From Syngnathus acus (taxonomy: Eukaryota; Chordata; Actinopteri; Syngnathiformes; Syngnathidae): a stretch of 64,000 nt of DNA. Where the stretch lies: positions 496,001 through 560,000 of the forward strand of contig NC_051101.1 of assembly GCF_901709675.1 (NCBI RefSeq), written 5' to 3'. Below the pieces are notes generated by a model, which was not told the origin of the DNA, searched no databases, and saw only the letters and a program-made list of their open reading frames with translations. A program made the position numbers and the translations under genes. This document shows, piece by piece, positions 55,126-64,000 of the stretch. The first letter of the stretch is position 1, and each line of letters opens with the position of its first letter.

Positions 55126-56660
55126 AGCGTCTGTGCTTGTCTTGTTTGGTGGCCGATCCAAACCAGACAGTGATGGAGGTGCAGAGGATAGACTGAATGA
55201 TGTCAGTGTAGAAGGTTTTCAGCAGCTCCTGTGGCAGGTTGAACTTCCTGAGCTGTCTCAGAAAGTACAACCTCTGCTGGGCCTTCTTCCGGACAGAGTC
55301 TATGTGGCCGGTCCATTTCAGGTCCCAGGGGGATTGTGGATCCCAGGAACTTGAATGTGTCTGTGGTGGGAATAGCAATACTGAGGATGGTGAGGGGTGG
55401 AAGTGGCGAAGGGTCTCTCCTGAAGTCCACTGTCATCTTCACAGTCCTGAGTGGGTTCAGCTCCAGGTGGTTTTGGGTGCACCAGTGGACCAACCGCTTC
55501 GCCTCCTGTCTGTATGCAGTCTCGTCACCGTCCCGGATCAGTCCGATGAGAGCGGTGTTGTCCGCATACTTCAGGAGCTTCACAGATGAGTCGCTTGAGG
55601 AGCAATCGTTGGTATAGAGAGGGAAGAGCAACGGGGAGAGTATACACCTCTGGGGGACGCCGGTGCTGGTGGTCCAGGTGTCGGATGTGATGGTCCCCAG
55701 CTTCACATGCTGTCTCCTGTTGGTCAGGAAGCTGGTGATCCACTGAGAGGTGGAGGCAGGCACCGCGAAATGGGTGAGCTTCTGGTGGAGGATATCGGGA
55801 GCGATGGTGTTGAACGCCGAGCTGAAGTCCACAAACAGGAACCTGGTGTACGACCCTGGTGTGTCTACGTGGCGCAGGATGTAGTGCAGTCCCATGTTGA
55901 CTGCATCATCCACTGATAATAATAATAATAATAAATTATATTTATCCGCGACCCCCGTGGGGACTAAGCGGTTCAGAAAATGGATGGATGGAATTATATT
56001 TATAACGCACTTTACATTCGGAGGAATCTCAAAGTACTACATGGCAAGTAAAAACAAGAAAACAAAGCAAGGACAAGTATAAAACAACTGGACGACAACC
56101 AGGATATGAGAACAGGAATTACGGAAATGCTAGAGTAAAGAGGTGAGTTTTAAGTCCGGTTTTGAAAGAGTCAGTGGATTGGGGTGCTCTTAGGTGGTCG
56201 GGGAGGGAGTTCCACAGTGTGGGGGCTGCATGGCATCTTGCTAGGGATCCCGATGAGGAGTGCGTTACAATAGTCGAGCCACTGACCTGTTTGTCTGGTA
56301 GGCAAACTGCAGGGGGTCGAGCAGGGGGCCTGTGATGTCCTTCAGGTGGCTCAACACGAGCCTCTCAAAGGATTTCATGACCAAAGATGTCAGGGCAACG
56401 GGTCCGTAATCATTCAATAATGTGATGGCGGGCTTCTTAGCCACCGGTACGATGATGGAGCTTTTGAAGCACAAGGGCACCTCACACAGCTCCAGGGAAC
56501 AGTTGAAGATCCGTGTAAAGGTGGGTGCCAGCTGTTCAGCACAGACTTTCAGGCAGGAGGGGGACACGCCATCTGGGCCTGGTGCCTTCCTGACCTTCTG
56601 CCGCCGGAACATCTGACACACCTCCTCCTCGCGGATCTGAAGTGCTACTACGAAGCTTTG
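55126..56660 (-). pseudogene. Rex1-like LINE, second copy, with an L2-tail insertion
   Basis: Minus strand: VRKAPGPDGVSPSCLKVCAE, SSIIVPVAKKPAITLLNDYG, DPLQFAYQTNRSV, (insert), DDAVNMGLHYILRHVD, RFLFVDFSSAFNTIAPDIL, GVPQRCILSPLLFPLYTND and KYADNTALIGLIRDGDETAY. The catalytic box reads YADN instead of FADD, so it is inactive. Ends at KQDKHR where it abuts the copia fragment. Confidence 0.82.
55917..56278 (-). mobile_element. 5'-truncated LINE 3' end with 7-bp duplication
   Basis: AAT-repeat tail on the left, then the end of an L2-type LINE (AACGCACTTTACATTCGGAG, GGGAGTTCCACAGTGTGGGG), with a short SINE piece near 55947. Flanked by CCACTGA at 55910-55916 and 56279-56285, within the Rex1 frame. 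Confidence 0.85.
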
Positions 56661-56745
56661 AGGAGACAGTAATGGGAAACACCATAGACGGAATAACGAA
56701 AGGCAACCAAGTTGAGGCGTAATTTTACACTTGGAGCAAAGTATA

Positions 56746-57045
56746 CACTACCGTTCAAAAGTTTGGGGTCACAAAATTGTTTGGGTGACCCCAAACTTTT
56801 GAACGGTAGTGTATATATTTATTTAGATAATTATTTATAGATTATATATATAATCTTCTGTGTAAAAAATCTTATGATATATATGTATACTTATATTCAT
56901 AGATTATATATAATCTTATACAAATATAAAATATAATTTATAATATTTAATTCATAATATTTTATTATAATAATATTTACACTACCGTTCAAAAGTTTGG
57001 GGTCACCCAAACAATTTTGTGACCCCAAACTTTTGAACGGTAGTG
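56746..57045. mobile_element. 300-bp TA-flanked MITE with hairpin ends, copy B
   Basis: Reverse complement of copy A at 47745-48044, same length, one visible difference (TATATATC versus TATATATT). TA at 56744-56745 and 57046-57047. Lies about 180 bp upstream of the dcst2 start codon. Confidence 0.93.
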
Positions 57046-57222
57046 TACGTGAACACAAACGGTGCAGAATCACATGTAGACAAAAGCTTCTGTCGGCCAA
57101 GCGCATCATTGACTTGCCACATCCAAGTGCGCCGAGTGAGCTCGTATCCATCTGCGGATGCCACCACCACCACAAATAGCCTGATCATTTTTTCCCGCCA
57201 AAGGCCTCCATCCTCGTCGTCG

Positions 57223-57478
57223 ATGTCTTCGCCCGGGTTGCGGCGGCGCAGGAAATTGCGAGGCGAGCTGCATGCGGCGGGGCGGAGCCTGCTGGCCTTC
57301 GGAGTGGGGCTGGCGCTGGCCTCCTGCTACGGCGCCACGGCGCTCTTCCTGGAAGGTGCGCCGCTGTGGACGTGTGTGTACGGCACACTGGGCGTGGCCG
57401 GCGCCGCCGCCTTTGGAATGGGGATGTCCGTGCGCGTGCGCGCCGCTGTCGGCCTCATGCTGCCGTTGCTCTGCTCAG
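57223..57478 (+). CDS. dcst2: DC-STAMP domain-containing protein 2, first coding exon
   Basis: Partner of DCST1 in gamete fusion. The exon starts MSSPGLRRRRKLRGELHAAG, has two hydrophobic segments (LLAFGVGLALASCYGATALF and VYGTLGVAGAAAFGMGM) and ends VRAAVGLMLPLLCSG at a GT donor in phase 1. It aligns to the human DCST2 N-terminus (shared pattern GLxLAxxYG...EGxxxW...LGMGxSxxVRAxVxLxLP) better than to DCST1. The following exons are not visible before 64000, so intron 1 is at least 6.5 kb and is invaded by a BEL/Pao element. The start was chosen as the first ATG after stop codons in frame, matching the family length. Confidence 0.75.
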
Positions 57479-57495
57479 GTTCGTCGCCTGACCGC

Positions 57496-57562
57496 CGTGT
57501 GTGTGTGTGTGTATGTGTGTGTGCGCGCGTGTGTGCGCGTGTGTGCACGTGTGTGTTTGTAC
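57496..57562. repeat. GT/GCGC microsatellite
   Basis: Runs of GT with GCGC interruptions just inside the dcst2 intron 1 donor. Confidence 0.9.
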
Positions 57563-58200
57563 TTGCGGCATTGTGAGGACCGGCATGAGTAAATACACCA
57601 ACACTGTGAGGACATTTTAGCGACGTGAGGACATTTTGGTCCTCACTCTGTCATGCTCTAAATCAACTCCGAAAGGTATAGAAAAGCCACCCTATGATTT
57701 TCCTGAAAAGTCCTCAGAATGACCTAAAGTTGAGAAATTTTTGCCAGAATTTCACACTCTCTACTGCTGTCATGGTCGAAATCCAGTACTGCCTCTATTT
57801 CTTTTTACTTTTCGCTCTCTTGCGCTACCTCTGGTCAAAATCGGTACTGCACCAGATTATTCCATAATGGTTAGGCATAGGGCTAATCCCCTCTTGCTGT
57901 ACTGAAAGCCATTATTGAAAAATACTATTTATATTAATTTGCGTACACATTTAATTTTTTTTATAAAATAATAATAATAATAAATTCAAATATTATTGAT
58001 ATATCATTGATTTGGTTCTAAATACAAGGTTTCCCCACCCTTACTACTATGTCTTAGGCTACAAAGTATTTACTGTTCTAAATGAACTATTCATTAATTC
58101 TCTCAACCGCCTGTCATCACTGGTGTGCTGGAGCCTATCACAGCAGTCAGTAGGAGGGGATGTCTATTGTTATGCAAATGTATATGCTAATGAGTTTGGT
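57563..58200. other. dcst2 intron 1, unassigned
   Basis: AT-rich, with an AAT run near 57968. TGGTGTGCTGGAGCCTATCA near 58122 is a short piece of the SINE family at 22746. No coding seen. Confidence 0.4.
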
Positions 58201-58212
58201 GCCAGTCTAGCC

Positions 58213-58375
58213 GGCGCCAAGATGGCGCCAGTTGAGACAGCGCCATCTTGGCTGACGCCATCTTAGATGGGGTATTGTTATGCTAATGTATATGCTAATG
58301 TATATGGTGCCAGCCGAGGTGGCGCCATCTTGGCTGGCTGGCGCCATTTTGGCTTGCTGGCGCCATCTTGGATGG
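58213..58375. promoter_or_regulatory. Cluster of six YY1-type motifs
   Basis: GCCATCTT or its complement at about 58218, 58242, 58257, 58324 and 58362, plus a one-mismatch GCCATTTT at 58342, many within GGCGCC contexts. Flanked by ATGCAAAT and ATGCTAAT octamer-like motifs (58172-58200, 58270-58300). Motif density is visible; function is inferred. Confidence 0.5.
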
Positions 58376-58686
58376 GGGACATGTATGGGGCATGTATTAT
58401 AGCATGTATTGGTGCACCTAATTTGACATTCAATAGTTAGTGGGGTCCGTTCAATAGTTTGAGTTTTCGGGGTCGTAGTCGTCTCCGAGAGTCGAGTCAT
58501 TAAAGCGCCGTCACAATCATTAGCTATAGCAGAGTGTTTTCGCGTCACATGACCCCATAGGCGTGGCCTTTTTTCCGCCAAGTTTGAAGTTAGTTTGGGA
58601 CGGATGACCATCGATCATTTTGAGAAGACAAGCCAGCGCATGAGCTCTGATCGGCGGAGTCGGAGTGCGCCAAATATTGTTTCGAG

Positions 58687-59127
58687 ATGGTTAAAGGTAG
58701 GTAATGTTACTATTTTATCAGTATAATAATAATAATAATACATTAGGTTAATTATAATACACTAGGGTTATTTGTAAAACATGATGTAATATTTATGTAA
58801 TGTCATGCAGATATCATTTTTGCCGATGTTCATGCACCCATTGACGACGACTTTAGTGGAGTTTATCTAACACAATCAGACTACGGTGAGTCAGCCGTTC
58901 ATCTATCGTAGCTAATATAAATGCATTAGTTCGTGATTTATTTTATGTATGTAACAGATCTCGTAGCCGCAGCCATTAGAAAAAACGAGCCGCCGTCACA
59001 AGCTGATTTCGAAACACAGACTCTAGTAGATGTCTCTGGACGACATTTTGAAATACCAGAGCCGGCAGAGCCAACCGCATCAGAGCCAGCGGAACCAATC
59101 GCATCAGAGTCACATGCTGACGCATAA
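58687..59127 (+). CDS. Unrecognised three-exon ORF, about 85 residues visible
   Basis: Exon 1 ends MVK|D at a GTAGGT donor (58696). Exon 2 (58811-58885) reads DIIFADVHAPIDDDFSGVYL then TQSDY. Exon 3 (from 58959) reads DLVAAAIRKNEPPSQADFET, VDVSGRHFEIPEPAEPTASE and ends HADA with a stop at 59125-59127. All junctions are GT-AG and phase 1. I do not recognise the protein. The sequence is acidic, ends in EPAEPxAS repeats, and may be longer on either side; its 3' end is cut by a Rex1 piece. It could be part of a decayed transposon or a host gene in dcst2 intron 1. An alternative upstream ATG at 58640 uses another frame. Confidence 0.35.
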
Positions 59128-59382
59128 CTGCACTGCAACCTACAGCAGCACCCGCGTGCTGAAATATGCAGACGACACGACTCTGGTGGGTCTCATCATC
59201 GAGGGCGACGAGACTCAATACAGGTCAGAGGTCGACCTTCTGGCCACGTGGTGCAGGGACAACAACCTCCTGCTGAACGTCAACAAGACCAAGGAGATTG
59301 TTGTTGACTTCCGGAAGGGTCACACCCAACACCTGCCACTGACCATCGACGGTGCTGTGGTGGAGAGAGTGAGTAGCACCAG
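59117..59382 (+). pseudogene. Rex1-like reverse transcriptase fragment
   Basis: Plus strand, LTHNCTATYSSTRVLKYADD and TTLVGLIIEGDETQYRSEVD to [14 protein letters not shown], matching the RT of the LINE at 50461 but in the other orientation. It starts abruptly in the ORF above and ends where the BEL/Pao element starts. Confidence 0.85.
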
Positions 59383-62300
59383 TGTAAATGATGTAAGTTT
59401 GTGCATGAAGCGTTCGCTGATTCCAGTGGATGGCGCTCTTGCTATCGATGTAGGTTTACACTAATTATTTTGATTTATTTTGTTTGTACATTGTTTAAGT
59501 TGTGTACATTGTTTATGGCACTATTATCTCCATATTAGTAAATATATTTTATGTTTGTAGAGAATTAGTCTAAAATTTGGGGTTTTACGTCACGTGAGTT
59601 TTGGCTCGAACTTCCGGTTCCCGTCCTGTAGCGATCAGTACAAGTGTATGGCGGACTCCGACGCTGGTGTTTAAATCCATATAAAGACTCATCTTTCAAG
59701 AAGATTAACCCCAGCCCTAGCCACAAGCAGGCAAAGTGGTGTGTTCGTTACTCTTTATTCGTGTGTAATGTGTTTACTTGTGTAACATGTATGTATGTAC
59801 GAATTAATGGTTTTGTTGTTTCTATTTCTGTTAGTTCTACGGTGATACTTTTGGCGAAGATCATTAAAATCATCTGTAAAAGGAACTCAAGTCTTCCCTT
59901 TGTGACTGAGGCTGGCATAGTAGAACACTTCACTGCTCCCGGTGAAGACCAGCCTGAAGAGATCGACGCCAGGTGACGGCGCTGCTAGCAAGAAACGGGA
60001 CTGCAACACGCGGCTGGACATAACGCATTGAGCAAGTAAAGCAGAAAGTGGGCGAGTGACAAGGCTAAAGAAGCAAGCACTCAAGTTCGTGTCTTGAAAG
60101 AAGCAAAAGCACTCGTGAACGGTCTGTAAAGCCTCAAGTGTTATTAATAGAGCACGCAAGTAAGCAGTAAAGGATAAATTACACAATAATTATTTAAGAG
60201 TCAAAGAAAGTAATGACTACATTAAGTAATTAAGATAATAAGAAATCAAAGTTAAGTGGTATATTTCATTTATTTAATTTGATACAGAGCATTGTGAGGT
60301 ATTTTCAGTTTGTAAAAGTGCTAGTATTGAAGTTTAAACTTTGTTAATTGTAAATGAAACACCTTTTTGGGCATTTTAGTTCATTTTGCTGACTGCGACA
60401 TCTTATGTTAATTGCATACAAGCATATCCTCACAGAGCAAAGAGAAAAGACACTGATATGATACTTGAAGCTCTAAATGTCATAGAAAGCCACCAATCAG
60501 ACATAAGTTATCTGTATGAAGAAGTAAGGGACATTGAAGTTCCAGATGCTGAGCTAAGAAGGAAATGTGATGTATGCTGGGCTATTACTAAGACAGCCAA
60601 AGAAAAGGCACAATGTCTTATTGAAGGAAATGGTGATCCAAGCGACATTCCTTGGCCTGACTCAGAATCAGTATTTCAAGACACACTGTCCAATGCTTCA
60701 TCTGACCTCACATTCATGTCAAAACCCAAGTCCAGACTGTCCAATTGTTCCTGTCCTGATTCACTGCAACAAAGACATCAAGCAGCAGCGGAAGTTGCGG
60801 CTACAGAAGAGGTAATAAAATCAATGAGAACACAATATCAATATGAGGTGGAGATAAGAGAACTTGAAATAGAGGATGCAAAGAAAAGGGCACAGTTTTT
60901 AACGGAAAGTACCAACATAAAGACAAGGTTAGAAGAAAGGAGAAAGGAAGTTGAGCTATTGAAAGAGTTACAAAAGCATAACGCAGCACAAGCAAGGCTA
61001 AAGGTTTATGCTGAAAGTATTGCCAGTGAGAATGAAGACAAACCTGTCATTGAAACTCCAGTAAAGCAAGAGGGCTTAACCAAACCAAGTTTTCCCAATA
61101 TAGATGCACAACCATTTTCTCCTTTTCAAGCACCAAATCCTACCAGCCCGTCCTTGTATTCCTTTCCAACTCCAAGAACTCAAGCTCCTGTGCCTCAGCC
61201 AACCGTTATGGTGAGCCAAATACCTCCTGTCACATCTTCAGTAGCATCTATTGATCTTGTACAAACACTCACAGAAGCTATTACAGCCAATAGAATTCCA
61301 ATACCAGAACCAGCAGTATTTCTGGGAGATCCTTTGCAGTATAATGATTGGAAGTTATCATTTCAAACATTAGTTGATCGTAAGAACCTGCCAACACAAG
61401 AAAAGCTCTTCTTCTTGAGAAAGTATGTTGGAGGTGCAGCCAAAAAAGCGATAGAAGGTCACTTTCTAGTTGGGACAGATACAGCCTATAGTAGTGCTTG
61501 GAAAACACTCAAGGACAGATTTGGAGACCCATTTGTCATAGGCAAGGCATATCGTGACAAGATTCAGTCCTGGCCTAAAATCACTAATGACAGTAAAGAT
61601 CTACGTGAATTTGCAGATTTCCTGAGCAGTGTAGAATCAGCCATTCCTTATGTACAAGGACTACAAATTTTGAATGACTGTGTTGAAAATCAAAGAGTAG
61701 CAGCTAAGCTACCCGATTGGCTAAGTTCACGCTGGAATAGGAAAGTGACTGAATACCTGGATGAACATAAAACATTCCCCAGTTTCAGCCATTTTGTCAA
61801 TTTCCTCAATAAGGAGGCAAGAATTGCCTGTAATCCTATCACATCACTGCAAGCAATAAAGCCAGCTGAATCAGACTACAAGCAAGCCGTTAAACCCAAG
61901 CCAAAGGGAAACACTTTACATGCTAAAGCTCTTAGTACAAGTTGCAGTGAGAGGACAAACATGACCTGTACTTTCTGCAAGAAACCTGGCCACACACTCC
62001 ACAAGTGTCGAAAGATAATGGAAAAGCCAGTCGGAGAAAGAGTAAAGTTTGTGCAATCTGAGAAGTTGTGTTTTGGTTGCCTCAAGACCGGACATAACTC
62101 TAGAAATTGTACTTCCAGAAGTGTATGTGAAAAGTGTCAAAATTCTCACCCAGCATGCTTACATCAAGATAGAGAGAAAAAAGACAAAGAACAAAGATCA
62201 CAAGCAAACCAAGAAGGGATCAAAGAGAATCAAGAACCAGAAAGAAAGTCAGATCTACAAGAGATGAAGTCAAGGCAAGTGACAGCCAATAGAGTCGTGC

Positions 62301-64000
62301 AACAAAGATCAAAAGGGTGTACCTCTTCAGTCATTCCAGTTTATGTTTCAACTGTGGATGAACCAGACCAAGAGAAACTAGTCTATGCCTTGCTTGATAC
62401 ACAAAGTGACACTACTTTCATTCTGAAGGACACAGCTGAGATGTTAAATGCAAAGATTGAGCCTGTCAAACTCAAGATTTCCACAATAACATCCCAAAGT
62501 AAGACTGTACACAGTACTAAGCTAAGTAATTTACAAGTCAGAGGCATTAATTCTGAAGCAAGAATCAAATTGCCCCCAACCTATACTAGAGACTACATAC
62601 CTGCCAATAGATCTCATATTCCCACAAGCAAGACAGCAGAAAACTGGTCTCACCTCAGACATCTAGCAAATGAGATGGCTCCAGAACTCGATTGTGAAGT
62701 CGGCTTACTAATTGGCTATAACTGCCCACAGGCTTTATTGCCCATTGAAGTTGTGACCGGAGAAAGAAATCAGCCATTTGGACAGAAATCTATACTAGGA
62801 TGGAGCATCATTGGCTACAGTAATTCTGAGTGTGAATTTGAAGACGAGATTGGTGTTAGTCATCACATTACTGTAAAACAAGTCCTGCCAGCTGTTGAGT
62901 TTCACAACCTTAAAGATGAAGTACATTTTGTAAGCAGGAACAAAGTTAAGGAAGTAATCTCTCCAGCCGATATAATCAAAGTACTTGAAAGGGACTTTGT
63001 TGAAAGGACCACTGAAGAAGATCCTATGTCACAAGAAGACATGCTGTTTCTGACCAAGGTGAAAGAAGGTATAAAACAAAGGTCAAATGGACATTTTGAA
63101 ATGCCATTACCTTTCAAAGATGAAAGACCTAATCTACCAAACAATAGGCCATGTGCAGATCATAGACTGAAATGTCTGGAGAAGCGTCTGAGAAAAGATG
63201 AAAGCTATTGTAAGGACTATGTGGCATTCATGGAAGACATAATAAAGAGAGGAGATGCTGAGAGAGTGCCAGAAATGGAGATAAACAAAGAACCAGCCTG
63301 GTATATCCCTCACCATGGCATCTATCATCACCTAAAGCCAGATAAAATCCGTGTAGTCTTTGATTGCTCAGCAAAGTTCCAGAACACATCTCTTAATGAA
63401 CATCTTCTAAGCGGGCCTGACCTCACAAACACTCTAGTTGGAGTTCTGTGTCGCTTTAGAAAAGGACAAGTGGCAATTATGTGTGATGTGGAGCGCATGT
63501 TTCACCAGTTTTATGTTGGTGCTGAAGACCAGGATTACCTCAGATTCCTATGGTGGGAGGAGGGTAATATGGACAAGCCACCAACAGTGTTCCGAATGAG
63601 AGTTCACCTATTCGGAGCAGCGTCCTCACCTGGATGTGCAAATTTCGGACTCAAGCATCTAGCATCACAAGGTGAAGGAAAGTTCAGTCAAGCTGCCATT
63701 AAGTTCATACAACGTAATTTTTATGTGGATGATGGGTTGGCAAGCGTTGATACTGAAGAGGAAGCTATCCAGCTTGTTACAGAAGCAAGAGGCCTATGTA
63801 ACTCTGGAAGGTTACACTTACACAAGTTCATCAGTAACAATAAGAAAGTGCTCTCTTCTGTCCCAAAGGAGGAATGTGCAGGAGGAGCTAATGATTTGGA
63901 CCTAGCTTTTGGAGAACAAAAACTCGAAAGAGTTTTAGGAGTCCAGTGGTGTTTAACATCAGACACATTTCACTTCAGAGTTGTCATGCCAACCAATCTC
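59383..64000 (+). mobile_element. BEL/Pao LTR retrotransposon, runs past the window
   Basis: The junction with the Rex1 fragment is at TGTAAATGATG (59383), the probable start of the 5' LTR. A TATAAAG box lies at 59680-59686. The LTR end is not certain; GGCTGGCA at 59917 is one candidate. A leader follows to the gag start at 60458. The 3' LTR is outside the window, so LTR identity and age cannot be read. Confidence 0.75.
60458..64000 (+). CDS. BEL/Pao gag-pol, open to the window edge
   Basis: One frame of 1,181 codons from an ATG at 60458 to the edge, without a stop. Gag is coiled-coil rich (about residues 100-200). Two zinc knuckles follow at about residues 504 and 538 (CTFCKKPGHTLHKC and CFGCLKTGHNSRNC, both C-x2-C-x4-H-x4-C), then CEKCQNSHPACLH. 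An aspartic-protease motif LLDTQSDTTFI lies at about residue 645. The reverse transcriptase follows with VFDCSAKF, LTNTLVGVLCRFRKGQVAIM and the catalytic YVDDGLAS at about residue 1089. Gag and pol in a single frame is usual for BEL/Pao. RNase H and integrase would lie beyond 64000. No damage is visible, which suggests a recent insertion. Confidence 0.88.
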   Translation, partial: MILEALNVIESHQSDISYLYEEVRDIEVPDAELRRKCDVCWAITKTAKEKAQCLIEGNGDPSDIPWPDSESVFQDTLSNASSDLTFMSKPKSRLSNCSCPDSLQQRHQAAAEVAATEEVIKSMRTQYQYEVEIRELEIEDAKKRAQFLTESTNIKTRLEERRKEVELLKELQKHNAAQARLKVYAESIASENEDKPVIETPVKQEGLTKPSFPNIDAQPFSPFQAPNPTSPSLYSFPTPRTQAPVPQPTVMVSQIPPVTSSVASIDLVQTLTEAITANRIPIPEPAVFLGDPLQYNDWKLSFQTLVDRKNLPTQEKLFFLRKYVGGAAKKAIEGHFLVGTDTAYSSAWKTLKDRFGDPFVIGKAYRDKIQSWPKITNDSKDLREFADFLSSVESAIPYVQGLQILNDCVENQRVAAKLPDWLSSRWNRKVTEYLDEHKTFPSFSHFVNFLNKEARIACNPITSLQAIKPAESDYKQAVKPKPKGNTLHAKALSTSCSERTNMTCTFCKKPGHTLHKCRKIMEKPVGERVKFVQSEKLCFGCLKTGHNSRNCTSRSVCEKCQNSHPACLHQDREKKDKEQRSQANQEGIKENQEPERKSDLQEMKSRQVTANRVVQQRSKGCTSSVIPVYVSTVDEPDQEKLVYALLDTQSDTTFILKDTAEMLNAKIEPVKLKISTITSQSKTVHSTKLSNLQVRGINSEARIKLPPTYTRDYIPANRSHIPTSKTAENWSHLRHLANEMAPELDCEVGLLIGYNCPQALLPIEVVTGERNQPFGQKSILGWSIIGYSNSECEFEDEIGVSHHITVKQVLPAVEFHNLKDEVHFVSRNKVKEVISPADIIKVLERDFVERTTEEDPMSQEDMLFLTKVKEGIKQRSNGHFEMPLPFKDERPNLPNNRPCADHRLKCLEKRLRKDESYCKDYVAFMEDIIKRGDAERVPEMEINKEPAWYIPHHGIYHHLKPDKIRVVFDCSAKFQNTSLNEHLLSGPDLTNTLVGVLCRFRKGQVAIMCDVERMFHQFYVGAEDQDYLRFLWWEEGNMDKPPTVFRMRVHLFGAASSPGCANFGLKHLASQGEGKFSQAAIKFIQRNFYVDDGLASVDTEEEAIQLVTEARGLCNSGRLHLHKFISNNKKVLSSVPKEECAGGANDLDLAFGEQKLERVLGVQWCLTSDTFHFRVVMPTNL

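Noticed and set aside
59117-59464. Chimeric frame joining the unknown ORF's DNA, Rex1 RT and LTR sequence
   Set aside because: It arises from two successive insertions; the frame across the joints is accidental.

Overview
The window is vertebrate nuclear DNA, most likely from a teleost fish. Genes are split into short exons with GT-AG introns, there are long CA/GT microsatellites, and most of the sequence is nested transposons typical of fish: Tc1-like, hAT, Tigger/pogo-like, L2 and Rex1 LINEs, tRNA-derived SINEs, and Ty3/gypsy, Ty1/copia and BEL/Pao retrotransposons. I cannot name the species.

Five host genes can be supported. From left to right: the 5' part of thbs3 (minus strand, exons 1-4, running off the left edge); complete mtx1 (minus, 8 exons, 5651-9010); a five-exon four-transmembrane gene of the MS4A/TMEM176 type (minus, 14615-15968); dcst1 (minus, 16 exons, 33623-45732); and the first coding exon of dcst2 (plus, 57223-57478). 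I assembled exons by hand from homology, splice sites and matching intron phase. THBS3, MTX1, DCST1 and DCST2 all lie in human 1q22, so this is a conserved block. Here thbs3 and mtx1 are head to tail, whereas in mammals they are divergent. dcst1 and dcst2 keep the head-to-head order, but about 11.5 kb, mostly transposons, separates their start codons.

Transposon layout: a Tc1 element with a SINE inside it fills thbs3 intron 1 (1795-3711). A hAT element with an L2 LINE inside it lies upstream of mtx1 (9307-13766). At 16400-23285 is a deep nest: hAT ends, two Tigger-like elements carrying a ~185-bp tandem repeat, a hAT inside a hAT, and a Tc1 element that hosts a Tigger-like element, a Rex1 piece and a SINE. 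Region 24436-33499 holds hAT elements, a solo LTR, TA-flanked elements and a GC-rich element with hairpin repeats. The large dcst1 introns hold a TA-flanked element (34426-35757) and hAT elements, one of which contains a ~2.2-kb palindrome (41625-45261). Between dcst1 and dcst2 lie a deleted gypsy element, an L2 split by a Rex1, a copia fragment and a second Rex1, plus two almost identical 300-bp MITEs in opposite orientation. The right end holds a YY1-motif cluster, a small unrecognised spliced ORF, and a BEL/Pao element whose gag-pol frame stays open to the window edge.

Many insertions are dated relative to each other by exact target-site duplications, and two by paralogous empty sites inside the same window. 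No rRNA, tRNA or CRISPR features were seen. Coordinates of splice sites and duplications were read directly; element names rest on motif recognition, not on a database search.
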